From Selaginella moellendorffii (lineage: Eukaryota; Streptophyta; Lycopodiopsida; Selaginellales; Selaginellaceae), in NCBI RefSeq assembly GCF_000143415.4, contig NW_003314376.1:247778-269431 (forward strand): 21,654 nt of DNA. Reading direction: 5' to 3'. A model generated the notes under the pieces. The model made no database searches. It worked only from the letters and a program-made list of their open reading frames with translations, and was not told the origin of the DNA. Within the stretch, counting starts at the first letter, position 1, and each line of letters begins with the position of its first letter. Shown here in pieces: positions 1 to 8,900 of the stretch. The position numbers and the translations under genes are program-made.

Positions 1-2
1 CC

Positions 3-626
3 CACGAGCCAGTGCCAGGTTTAGCTCCAGTTCTTCAAGGTGACGCTCCAGTTCGAGCCCCAGCCCCAGCTGCTTTCGTTCACCCTGCTCGCGGCCACCC
101 TGCTCATCTAGCTCCAGCTCCTGATGCTCACCACCACGATCCAGCTCCAGCAGCAGCAGTGTACCATCATCATCACGGTGATGGAGCTCCTCTGGTTGTT
201 CACCACCATCACCATGGTCACCACCATGGTCACCACCATGGAGGACGCCACAACCACCACCACCACCACCACCACCACCACCACCATCGTCGCGAGGGTC
301 ACGACGCAGCAGTGGCCACACCAACACCCGCAGCAGTAGTTACAGTGGTTCGGAGGACGCCGTGGTCGCTGCTCCAGCTTCTTCTGTGGGTTTTGGTTGC
401 AATCTTGGTGCTGCTCGCATTCTTTTTGCTCGTGCGATGGATGTTCTCTCGGAGGAAGCAGCGCAGTAATGCGATCTTTCAGGATCCCGGGTGGCAGATC
501 GAAGTTGTGGTGGACGATTCTCTGACTGAGAAGAAACAGCTGGAAGCTCACACTCGTGGTTCGCACAGCAATTGCACTCTGGGATTCTCCTCAAAGTGTC
601 CTGCCAACACTGGCAGTGACGCGTAA
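3..626 (+). CDS. His/Pro-rich single-pass membrane protein-like ORF, 5' partial
   Basis: This frame is open from the window edge to a TAA at 624-626, so its N-terminus lies outside the window. Counting from the Met at position 12, residues 1-60 are Ala/Pro/His-rich. Residues 64-92 are almost all His and Gly, with an 11-His run. Residues 118-144 form one strongly hydrophobic segment (WSLLQLLLWVLVAILVLL...) followed by a basic stretch (SRRKQRS), which suggests a single membrane anchor. The tail (SNAIFQDPGWQIEV...) is conserved in all three copies of the unit. I do not recognise the family; a basic stretch, one membrane helix and a soluble domain would loosely suit NHL/LEA_2-type proteins, but no diagnostic motif is visible. 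The frame runs to a GTAAGT right after GSDA, so the true last codons could be a splice donor. The His tract lies on an ACC microsatellite and may be coding by chance. Confidence 0.4.
   Translation, partial: HEPVPGLAPVLQGDAPVRAPAPAAFVHPARGHPAHLAPAPDAHHHDPAPAAAVYHHHHGDGAPLVVHHHHHGHHHGHHHGGRHNHHHHHHHHHHHRREGHDAAVATPTPAAVVTVVRRTPWSLLQLLLWVLVAILVLLAFFLLVRWMFSRRKQRSNAIFQDPGWQIEVVVDDSLTEKKQLEAHTRGSHSNCTLGFSSKCPANTGSDA
253..285 (+). repeat. (ACC)11 microsatellite
   Basis: Eleven uninterrupted ACC units, followed by ATC. It reads as poly-His in the long open frame. Copy 2 has eight units at 15451-15474, a 12-bp difference including the ATC that keeps the frame. Confidence 0.9.
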
Positions 627-1630
627 GTCAGCACAGTGCATGCCTTGTCACATGGAAGATTGTGTACAAACAATCTTCAAGGAGATGAAGTTGCAGAGCA
701 ACAAGACAGCAGGGTCTTGCTCACGGACGGTGAAGATCACATACAAGGGTCCACTGGTGGAAGTCACCAGACTTGGAAGTTATTGCGCAGCTGGCTCGGA
801 ACATGGACTGGAAAGTAGAGCAGGAACCTACCAAGTTTGGATTTGACTGAGCTATCCTCTAGAGGTGACGGGGGAGCAGACGTTAGTGCACCTCCAAAGG
901 CCAGAGAAGTTGCTTGAGACGAAAGGTTTGAGAAAAGGTAACGTACTACTTTTGCTCTCTGTTCTTGCAGGTGCTCAAATCTCAACTTCGATGAGAAGAA
1001 GCAGAGCAGGGCATAGCGGCCAGATAGGTTTCTCCAGAGTCAAGAGCATCATAAGCCAGGAATCAAGCAAGTGCAAAATTGTGGAAGTATGGTCGAAGTC
1101 TACACCGCGGCTTGCAACACAGGTTGTTTGACAGGATGGGACGAAGAACAGGATAGGTTGGTCTACCTCACAAATTAACCCAATGCATTCGTCGCAAGCA
1201 GCCTCGTGGACATGTGGAAGCATCGGAAGTGTTCAGGAGGACAAAGAAACACGACGTTGGTTGCCTGGAACACGATCATCATGGGACATGCACGTCTTCT
1301 ATCAGATGCAACGAGAAGCTGGCCTGCCTCCAAACGCTGAGACTTTGCATGGAGCAGCAAAACGTCGTTTCCTGGGAACAACCTTTGCTCTTGACTGCTA
1401 CGAGCAAGCCGCAGCCAAACGCTCAGACTTTCATGGTGGCGCTCAAGGCACGCGGCGACTTAGCAGAGAAGAGGCTCCACTCGCAGATCTGGGAGAGAAA
1501 TCTGGAGGGAATCCAGTACTCAGCGTGGTCGCTCAATGAGAGAAAAGCTTTTCTTGGGAGGTCGGTAAACTTTGCAAGGAAAGAGTGTCAGGCAAGGTTG
1601 ATGGAGCCGTCAATCAAAGATGGTACCTGA
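627..1630 (+). pseudogene. Degenerate PPR-like gene remnant, copy 1
   Basis: No single frame is open, but short peptides typical of land-plant PLS-class pentatricopeptide repeat proteins appear in different frames and in the right order. They are FVASSLVDMWKHRKCSG (frame of 1182), VAWNTIIMGHA (about 1258-1290), FYQMQREAGLPPNAETL (about 1298-1350) and QPNAQTFMVALKARGDL (about 1411-1465). PPR proteins bind organellar RNA, and PLS-class members guide C-to-U editing. Frame changes between blocks, in-frame stops and the lack of a complete repeat array mark this as a relic. The upstream stretch 660-930 encodes peptides such as GDEVAEQ and TLVHLQRPEKLLETKGLRK that are shared with the other copies but unassigned. 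A GT...AG stretch at 938-970 looks intron-like but is only 33 bp. Copy 2 carries the same breaks, so decay came before that duplication. Confidence 0.6.
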
Positions 1631-2159
1631 AAAGATGCGAATGGATCTTAGCTGGCACACCTTGGTGAAGAGATAAAAAATATGAGAGACAATACTTATC
1701 TCTTAATTAATTTGCTGTAGTACCATTCATTGAGTAATTTAGTTATAAACTTATTTGAGATTAATATTATAGTAGAATAAACAAAAATATACTAGAAAGT
1801 GTTTATATGGAAGTTTATAGATTATAATCAAAAAGATTAATCTAAATGAACAACAACTATTAGATATTAAAATATCCTAGAATCTCCAAGCATAGTTTAA
1901 GTATATTCAATACCACCATATTTATAGTGTTTGGTCACCTTAAACCTGTAGAAGCTTATTCACAAACTTATTTACATTATTATATAGAAATTTTTTCCCA
2001 AAACTTCTTTGATTAAACCCATATTAAACTTGGGATTTAAGTTTCTCCGAGATTTTGTTGTTGATTAGATGTTATGTTTTTCTTTTAACCATGCTCTGAA
2101 TAAATATATAACTTTTATAACTATAATTCAAGTTCTTTAAATCTTTTTTAATTTCATAT
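1631..2159. other. AT-rich end of the duplicated unit, no gene seen
   Basis: No reading frame of note. The sequence matches 21477-21644 and, more weakly, the reverse complement of 2724-2930 (shared words around GTGTTTGGTCAC and GATTAGATGTTA). The ATTT at 1753-1756 is the unoccupied form of the site where the gypsy element sits in copy 2. Confidence 0.8.
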
Positions 2160-2723
2160 TAGTAGACAAGAAACAACAAACATATGAACATTACAAATAC
2201 TTGGTCAAAGGAAGCAAAGACAGCATACTCAAAAGCATTATAATTGAAAGTAAAAAATAACCATCAAGCCGGAATACCATCATTATGAGTATATAATTCT
2301 CAAGTATGGAAGTGATATTATAAATGGGAAGCTTTACAACATCATAATCAACCAATTCCCGAGTTGCAATTACATATAAACATTAAAATTCTGAAATCTT
2401 TCATCCTTTGCATAGGATGGATCCAAATGTTAAAGTTTGGATTCATCATAACGTCTGAACATGAGGTGAAAAAAATGGATATTGGTATTGTATTTGAAAC
2501 TAAAATAAACTTTATCTATAAATTACACTGAAAACAATATAGGGCATTTCTTATAATTTCACTCAAAGAGAGAGTTAATTCTTCAATAGAAGAAAAACGT
2601 GCAACCATCATGAAACTTAAATGTATTAACGACCTTGTCTAGATCAGCTGAAAGAAGGCACAAAGAAACTTGCCAAGCATCAGCAAGACAAAAGCACACA
2701 ATTTACTTTGGACAACTCTCTAT
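2160..2723. other. Loop between the inverted arms, no gene seen
   Basis: AT-rich DNA between the two arms of the inverted repeat. I found no match to the rest of the window, no convincing ORF and no RNA gene. Confidence 0.6.
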
Positions 2724-4365
2724 CATGAAATCAAAAAAGATTTAAAGAACTTGAATCATAGTTACAAAGTTGTACATTTGTACAGGACAGAATGTAACAT
2801 CTAATCTACTTGGAGAAGCTTGAGTCCCAAGTTTTCAAGTTAAGTTTAAGTGACCAAACACCATAGATATATAATTTCCTATATAAATAACCATTTGTGA
2901 AATATGATCCAGAGCATGATTGTCTCTGATATTTTTATCTTTTGACCATGGTGTGCCCCCTAAGATCCTTTCGCCTGTTTTCATCTTTGTTTGGGTTTTG
3001 TTGATGGCTCCGTCAATCTTGCGTCACACTCTTTCTCCATTTTCCTCACAAAGTTTACCAACAAGCTCCCGAGATGAGCAACACCTCCTAATACCCTCTC
3101 CACAATAAGATTGTATGTCCATTCCCGTCCCTGAAATAACATGTCATTGATGAAGAAGTCAAACAACAAGATACTTACCATGTGTAAGGAGATAAGCTCC
3201 AGAGCCTTCACAGCTCAGTTTCGCCTTCACAAGGAGGTATTTGGCTTATGTGATGCTTAGGCCAAGATGGTCGAGCTAGTTAGAAGTCCTTGACTTCAAG
3301 CTGTTTTAGCTATAAGATGAAACAAAAAAGCTATGAACTAAAAACTACCACACTTCCTATAGAATGTGATGAGTGAGCACGCGAGTAGTGGAGCCTCTTC
3401 GCCTAAGTCTCCCCGTGCCTTGAGCGCCACCATGAAAGTCTGAGCGTTGGGCTGCCAGCTTGCTCATAGCGCTCGAGAGCAAAGGTTGTTCTCGGTGTAT
3501 CCCAGGAAACGATGTTTTGCTGCTCCATGCAAAGTCTCAGCGTTTGGAGGTAGGCCAGCTTCTTGTTGCATCCGATAGAAGAAGTGCATGTCCCGTGATG
3601 ATCGTGTTCCAGGCATGTTTCTTCGTCCTCCGGAACACTTCTGAGGCTTCCACATGTCCACGAGGCTGCTTGCGACAAATGCATCGGCTTCGTTTGATTC
3701 CCGGCTTATGATGCTCTTGACTCTGGAGAAACTTATCTGGCCACTATGCCCTGTACTGCTTCTTCTCTCGAAGTTGAGATTTGAGCGCCTGCAAGAATAG
3801 AGAGCAAAAGTAGTACGTTACATTTTCTCAAACCTTTCGTCTCGAGCAACCTCTCTGGCCTTTGGAGGTGCACCAACGTCTGCTCCCTTGTCACCTCTAG
3901 AGGATAGCTCGTAAATCCTTCATCAAATCGAAACTTGGTAGGTTCTTGCTCTACCTTCCAATCCATGTTCCGAGCCAGTTGTGTCATAACTTCCAAGTCT
4001 AGCGACTTCCACCAGTCAACCCTTGTATGTGATCTCTGGGTGAGATCACCGTCAGTGAGCAAGAGCCTACTGTCTTCTTGCTCTGCAACTTCATCTCCTT
4101 GAAGATTGATTCTACACAATCTTCCCTGTGACAACACATGCACTGTGCTGACTTACGTGTCACTGCCAGTGTTGGCAGGACACTTTGCGGAGAATTCCAG
4201 TGTACCATTGCTGTGGGAACTACGAGTGTGAGCATCCAGCTGTTTCTTCTCAGTCGGAGAATCGTCCACCACAACTTCCAGATGATCCGTCACTTCGATC
4301 TGCCACCCGGGCTCCTGAAAGATCGCATTCCTGCACTGCTTCCTTTGAGATAACATGCATCGCTC
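2724..4365 (-). repeat. Inverted copy of the duplicated unit (right arm)
   Basis: Read on the minus strand from 4365 down, this follows copy 1 from the residues SRRKQRSNAIFQ onward. It continues through the PPR-like blocks, the terminal stretch near VNFARKECQARLMEPS, and the AT-rich tail ending in AAGTTCTTTAAATC. It lacks the His-rich and membrane-segment coding region. It has a 10-12 bp deletion next to the VAWNT block and an extra stretch at about 3000-3360. It is clearly more diverged than copies 1 and 2 are from each other. Confidence 0.85.
2950..4363 (-). pseudogene. Degenerate PPR-like gene remnant, inverted copy
   Basis: From 5' to 3' on the minus strand: a frame with RNAIFQEPGWQIEV and KCPANTGSD (4340-4153), then the longest clean block, with DWWKSLDLEVMTQLARNMDW and LVHLQRPERLLETKGLRK (about 4090-3820). 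Next come the PPR-like pieces AFVASSLVDMWKPQKCSGG (about 3683-3625), FYRMQQEAGLPPNAETL (about 3575-3525) and PNAQTFMVALKARGDL (about 3455-3400). A final block has LLVNFVRKMEKECDARL (about 3060-3010). A good intron candidate with donor GTAAGT and acceptor TTTCAG spans 3178-3131 (48 bp). Frame changes and stops make the whole non-functional. Between 4090 and 3820 it keeps a frame better than copies 1 and 2 do, so it may be closer to the ancestral gene there. The function of the non-PPR part is unknown. Confidence 0.6.
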
Positions 4366-4997
4366 AATCACCAAATGCTCTCCACAGTATAGGTATGATA
4401 TTTCAAAAAGAGAAATGGATATCTTTCCAATCCTAATGTCCTACTTGCAGTGACACGCCACTTTGCATACTTAGAATAACGAAACTCTTTTTTTCCTCGT
4501 TTTTCAACTTAGCACTCATTGAATGTGATCACGGAGACACAAGCCATCAGCGTGCACAAACTACTTCCCTACAGGAAACTGGGGAAAAGAAACACGAGAT
4601 AAATATCTATCCATTGCTGTTTTGATAGTCTCACGGTGCCCAACCGAAAGCATGAGACCAATAGATGCAAAATTGCAAGTTGGATTATCTTTGTCATGTA
4701 GATGGCATCCTTGTTGTCTTCACGCTCCTGCCTACCAGTCTTCTTTTTCTCGGCCGGTGGAGGTCTCTTATTATGGTTGCCTCTATTGCAGACACAACAT
4801 ATCAAAGTAGTTTCATAATGTCAGAGGCAAAAGCAAAAGAATTAACCCATCTGGGTACTGGAATAAAAGCCAGTTTGCCACAGACGGTAGAGCAGCAATC
4901 CAGTGACCCAACAGTGGAGGGAACTAGCACCATCCGGTTTTACTTCTTCATCAAGTGGTCAACCATAGTCAACACCAGTAAAATCGGTCAAAATGCT
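4366..4997. other. Upstream flank of the inverted unit, shared with 14649-14884
   Basis: The reverse complement contains long matches to the DNA upstream of copy 2: around GATAGATATTTATCT, AAGAGTTTCGTT, CACTGCAAGTA, ACATTAGGATTG and CTTTTTGAAATAT. The version at 14649-14884 is shorter and lacks about 300 bp of the middle. Small open frames here (for example 4805-4569 on the minus strand) have no recognisable domain. I call no gene. Confidence 0.7.
4957..4973. promoter_or_regulatory. Paired W-box-like motif (GGTCAAC-CATA-GTCAAC)
   Basis: Two GTCAAC words spaced 10 bp start to start. The reverse complement carries TTGAC, the core bound by WRKY factors. Sixteen of 17 bases match a second site at 13567-13583 upstream of ORC6. 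Whether it is functional is unknown. Confidence 0.3.
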
Positions 4998-5064
4998 TGG
5001 AATGATTGAATTCCGGTGCCTCTCGCATGCTAAGCAAGCGCTCTACCATCTGAGCTACATCCCC
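4998..5064 (-). pseudogene. tRNA-Ala(AGC) pseudogene with shortened T arm
   Basis: Read on the minus strand, it starts GGGGATGTAGCTCAGATGG, has a normal D arm, an anticodon stem CTTGC/GCGAG and the loop TTAGCAT (anticodon AGC). Its 3' acceptor strand is CATTCCA. The T arm is only about 12 nt where 17 are expected, so the whole is 67 nt and cannot fold into a standard tRNA. The A box is intact and the B box is damaged. A related but more decayed copy lies at 14581. Confidence 0.75.
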
Positions 5065-5183
5065 TTAGAATAGAAACAAAAATGCAAAGCTTTTCTCTTC
5101 ACCAGTCTAGTACTCATCCTTGGAGATTCTGGCGTGTTTTGTCACATTTCAAGAGTTTTTTGATTGATTCTAGAGCTCTAGCT

Positions 5184-5276
5184 ATGGAGGAAAATACTCA
5201 AGGTCATGAGATCTCATCTTGGCAACGTCTTATTAAGTGCTCTAGGTTTAAGGCCGAGGGATTTGTGGAGCATACC
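5184..5276 (+). pseudogene. Small ORF split by the LTR element, first part
   Basis: The frame from ATG 5184 reads MEENTQGHEISSWQRLIKC... and reaches ...AEGFVEHT at the target-site duplication. Beyond the inserted element the same frame continues at 11872 (PKNQKRCMWNPQDGLL...) without a stop to 12084. The joined frame would be about 101 residues. I do not recognise the protein. Its even composition and the continuity across the insertion suggest the frame was coding, but a chance open frame of this length remains possible. Confidence 0.4.
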
Positions 5277-5300
5277 TGTAGCCCATGTGGTTTTGACCCT

Positions 5301-5329
5301 TTATCCTATGGTGATTTACCATAGGATAA
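5301..5329. repeat. Perfect hairpin in the left LTR
   Basis: TTATCCTATGGT, loop GATTT, then ACCATAGGATAA: a perfect 12-bp stem with a 5-nt loop. The identical structure occurs in the right LTR at 10952-10980. In the element's own orientation it lies at the U5 end of the LTR. Confidence 0.85.
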
Positions 5330-5376
5330 CACCACGAAGCGGAACCTAAACCCTCTTTGTGCCATGTGACAGATGC

Positions 5377-5396
5377 CACGTGTCACATGCCACGTG
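5377..5396. promoter_or_regulatory. Two G-boxes (CACGTG) in the left LTR
   Basis: CACGTG at 5377-5382 and 5391-5396, in the tandem words GCCACGTGTC and GCCACGTGTCC. The right LTR keeps one (11014-11019), and the other has become CACATG. CACGTG is the core site of plant bZIP and bHLH factors; activity here is not shown. Confidence 0.4.
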
Positions 5397-5644
5397 TCCA
5401 AAGGAACGTGGTGTGGAACCCAAGGTTCAAGGCCTTGGGCCACTGAACAAAAGAATGGTGCCAAACTCCCAAGCGTGAAGCCGATATGGGTACTCCACCA
5501 ACTAGCATGGAATGGAACTTGGGCTTAAACCCAAGCCGGACGCAGAACAAGGATAGGCACGCAAGCGGGAGCTAGACTATGCCTCAGGTTGGTCAGCCAT
5601 GCCCGACCTACCCACCATCCCTACTATACATTTGGAACCCCCCC

Positions 5645-5744
5645 NNNNNNNNNNNNNNNNNNNNNNNNNNNNNNNNNNNNNNNNNNNNNNNNNNNNNNNN
5701 NNNNNNNNNNNNNNNNNNNNNNNNNNNNNNNNNNNNNNNNNNNN
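5645..5744. other. Assembly gap, exactly 100 N
   Basis: One hundred Ns directly after a C run. The right LTR has a long C run broken by one G at the corresponding place (11461-11480), so a homopolymer probably stopped the assembly. A 100-N length usually stands for unknown size, so the left LTR's true length is not known. Confidence 0.95.
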
Positions 5745-5921
5745 AGACACTTAGGAATCCTTCCTTATGCTCATCCGGCTAAGTACAGATGCAAAGTCCT
5801 GTTTACTAACACTTGAACAAGGGGGACTAATAAAGGGTCCAGCAATACCGACCTACCATCATGGCAGTAAGGTAAGAGTGTCTGTAAGGACTGGTCGATA
5901 GGTAATTTTCGATACCCGAAG

Positions 5922-5984
5922 TCACATTCGCGACACTCTCCCCCCCTTGGGAAGATCGACGTCCTCGTCGATGCATACTCGAGT
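5922..5984 (-). pseudogene. End of a gypsy-type pol frame over the polypurine tract
   Basis: On the minus strand the frame reads TRVCIDEDVDLPKGGRVSRM and stops at TGA 5924-5922, 12 bases inside the LTR. Many plant Ty3/gypsy pol frames end with an acidic DEDV-type stretch and a GGRV-like motif encoded by the polypurine tract itself. It is cut upstream by a TAA at 5987-5985. It is the only coding trace in the interior, and it ties this element to an autonomous gypsy ancestor. Confidence 0.6.
5936..5948 (-). other. Polypurine tract of the LARD-like element
   Basis: On the minus strand AAGGGGGGGAGAG directly abuts the LTR start TGTCGC. This is the expected plus-strand priming site for reverse transcription and fixes the element's orientation. 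Confidence 0.85.
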
Positions 5985-8900
5985 TTAGAATACCACCAAG
6001 GAAACAACTCCAGAAAAAGTTCACGGTACTCACACTATGTGAGAAATGCACCAACTTAAATGAGTTAGAGGGCAACCTCTTTGTCTAACGCGGATGCGCT
6101 ACCAGCTTAGACACCTTCCGACCGTCGCCGACAAGGAAATGACCAACGGAGTCAGCCACCCTTGCTGCTCTGGGTGTCACTCAGCTACAAAAGTGTGATA
6201 CGCCCCTGCTCGCAGGAACATAGAGAGAGAAGCTAAAGGCCCCAACCCTCCTGAGCAAAGAAACCAAACCTGTCGGTAAGGTTTAGATAGACTACTGTAA
6301 ACAGGCAGTTAGAGTTGTTTACACGGTCACACCCTTTTAACGGAATAAGGAACATCAATAGAGAGGCGGGTTATGTGACCAGTCGACAGTAGCTACCCCA
6401 TGACTAGAGATTTCACCATGCACACGAAGTGCCGAAGCCAGTCTGCCTATACTGGCCCAAACTCAAAGATCAATATATGGACTATATCAAAGTCATAGAT
6501 AATGATATCATAGAGTTTTAATTATCAGTGAATAAAGCTTAAATTAGAACATAAAAGTATTCCAAGTAAGTTATCATCCGATAAACCAGTATTACAGTAT
6601 AGGAACCATCAAGATCAATAGAGTTGGTAAATATAGGATTCACCATTCTACAAAATTCAATAGCTAGTATATCATCAAGTAAACTCAATGAAAAAACTTA
6701 ACTACTGAAGATTGTAGACAGTATGCTAAACAACTTACCAAAGATAACTCAAAGAACACAAAGTATCCTTAACCAATAAGCACAATGCTCGCGAATGTAT
6801 CACCCGAAGGAAATAACATTCTAATCTATCAAAACTAACTCGAGCAACAATCAGTAGAACATAATGAATGTGGTAGAACCAACAAACATTTAGTCATGCC
6901 AACCATCACACCAACCAATCTGAGTAGATCCCGGTCAATAGTACAAAGGAACCCAAGTTACTTTAGCAAGTGTTAGCAACATCCTACTGATGTCTCAAAA
7001 CCAAGAGACCAATCCAGAGCAAACCACAAACAACATGTGGTATTGCGAAAAGCCATAAGCTATCAAAGAGAACAACTAACCATCATGAAAGATCATCAAT
7101 CATCCCATCAATAGAGAAATGCATAATCGTCATCGAAGAAAAAATCCACCATACCGAAGAATGGCAAATCATTCTAGATCAATGAGAATCAAGCAAAACC
7201 TTTAACAAGGATAATCAACTATCCTAGATGATAGTCAATCATCACCAATGATTGTTAAATGCAAAAACCCACTTCAACATCGAAGCTAGTGAGCCAAAAT
7301 GCCTTCCCCAACAACTTCAAACAAATGGAACAATGAGCATAAAAACTCAAGAAACCAAAAGTTTGAAGAAGTCTATAGCCAAGTTTTGTCTAAAAATGAT
7401 CACAAGTCTCATAGAAGCTAACTTCAATGCTAAAGAAGAAATCATGGTGCAACCCACAATATCTTCCTCAACACATCCATAACCTAAACTTCATAATGCC
7501 AAAGCTAATGAAGAGCATTTCTGCATCAATCCAAAAGTTAAGCATAACGAAGCTATGCTTAACAAGTGATCATCAAACGATCCTCCATGAATCCATCTAT
7601 AGCAAGACGTAACGCACATCATAACAAACACAAAAGAAATCATCAATGATCAATATATTCCAACTCAAATCTAATAAGGATTCAAATATTCAATATCAAT
7701 TACTAACTCATCCTCTTGTAAAGCTAGTATAGTTCACAACTAAATCATGTTTCAAGAAAAAGCTAAAGCTCATCCCCTACTAAACAATCTCATCAAGAAC
7801 ACAACTAACTCAACTTGCCACTCAGTTCGTTTGAACGTCAACACAGTTGCTAACTAACAAATGCACGAATGCCAACAACACAAAGAAGCCAAATCATCAA
7901 CACTATCTTCATCAAGACTAATGAAACTCAATATCAATCTTTGGGAGGATATCTTATTTCACTGGAATCTCAATATCAACAATGTCAATGACAAGGCATC
8001 ACTTCAATGCAATCAACACCATAACAAAGCTAAAAAAAAGCACAAGTGAATCATCACCCAAAACTCTTTAGCAACTAAGCTAACTAAAGTCAAAGATACT
8101 TTACTCAGTATCTGAGACTAATCCTTCAACAACACTCAGCTACAGATAACACATCATCAAGGAGTGATTCACCACGTCCAAGACTCAATGAAATCTAACA
8201 CTATAGACTAAATGTAACCAAATGATATCGTCAGAGGTAGAGTCGACATGTCAACATGTCAACATGAAAAAAAAAATCATGTTAGTCTAATAACACAATC
8301 CTCCGCAACACCATTTGGTAAAGCAAGCCCATCTCTACTAAATTATCATCGAGCAAAGCAAGTGTCAGTACTCCTTGACTAAGTCTATAAGTAATCATTA
8401 GTCGCAAAGCAACTAACAATCACTCCTCAACTTGCCTTTACAAGACCCAAACACCAACTTTTGTCAACAAGTTATATACTTGTCTAACATGGACATAATA
8501 CCCCAGGTACAAGATAAAAGTTCATAAACAAGCACAAACTAAATTACCACTCGAATCCAACTCAACCGCAATAAGCTCACTAATGCATTTAGCCAATAGC
8601 TCTAAGCATGCCTTGAAGAGGCTAGCTATGCGTAATCAACATTTAGGCAAAACTAAAGTGAAAACCACGAGATGGACTCATATCGGTACACAACCTCCTT
8701 ATAGACATAGCTATAGTACAGGTACCAATATCTCAACTTCAGACAACTAAGTTGGACATTACCATCCTCAGCCAAGGCACAGGGCCACCAAGACTAAGTC
8801 AAGATCAGTGAAAGCTCACTACTCTCATAGAGTCTAATGTAATGCAAGGTGCAACCTGCCACCAAGCACAACGTTACAAAAGAAAGGTAAAAGGGTCACC

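Larger units (their letters stand above)
1..2159 (+). repeat. Duplicated unit, copy 1 (left arm of the inverted repeat)
   Basis: Positions 1-1756 align to 15229-16942 with about 25 substitutions that I counted by eye and only two length differences (30 bp and 12 bp). The match resumes after the inserted element, with 1757-1919 matching 21481-21644. The same unit lies inverted at 2724-4365, more diverged (roughly 90% in the best stretches by eye). The left end is cut by the window edge. The inverted-repeat match ends near 2159, just after a shared stretch of about 40 bp containing AAGTTCTTTAAATC. Confidence 0.9.
5277..5935 (-). repeat. 3' LTR of the LARD-like element (left), with gap
   Basis: Starts TGTAGCCCATGTGG and ends CATTCGCGACA. 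It matches the right LTR from the plus-strand left end to the poly-C run, apart from a 185-bp deletion (the part equal to 11120-11304) and about 14 extra bases near 5361-5375. About nine substitutions are seen in the first 190 aligned bases. After the gap, 5745-5880 has little similarity to the right LTR until about 5880, where both share CTGTAAGGACTGG-type sequence to the end. Confidence 0.85.

Noticed and set aside
108-566. Minus-strand and alternative-frame ORFs over the ACC tract (poly-Val, poly-Thr, poly-Gly)
   Set aside because: They are reads of the same microsatellite in other frames. Only the His-rich frame runs into the conserved tail with the membrane segment.
938-970. Intron in the PPR-like remnant
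   Set aside because: It has GT and TTCTTGCAG ends but is only 33 bp, shorter than any intron in the ORC6 gene here and probably too short to splice.
4569-4805. Zinc-knuckle-like protein (MICCVCNRGNHNK)
   Set aside because: It has no complete CCHC spacing, the ORF is short, and the corresponding DNA is deleted in the other copy of the flank.
4998-5064. tRNA-derived SINE
   Set aside because: The two tRNA-like copies share long flanks on both sides and lie in the large duplication. There is no poly-A tail or target duplication of their own.
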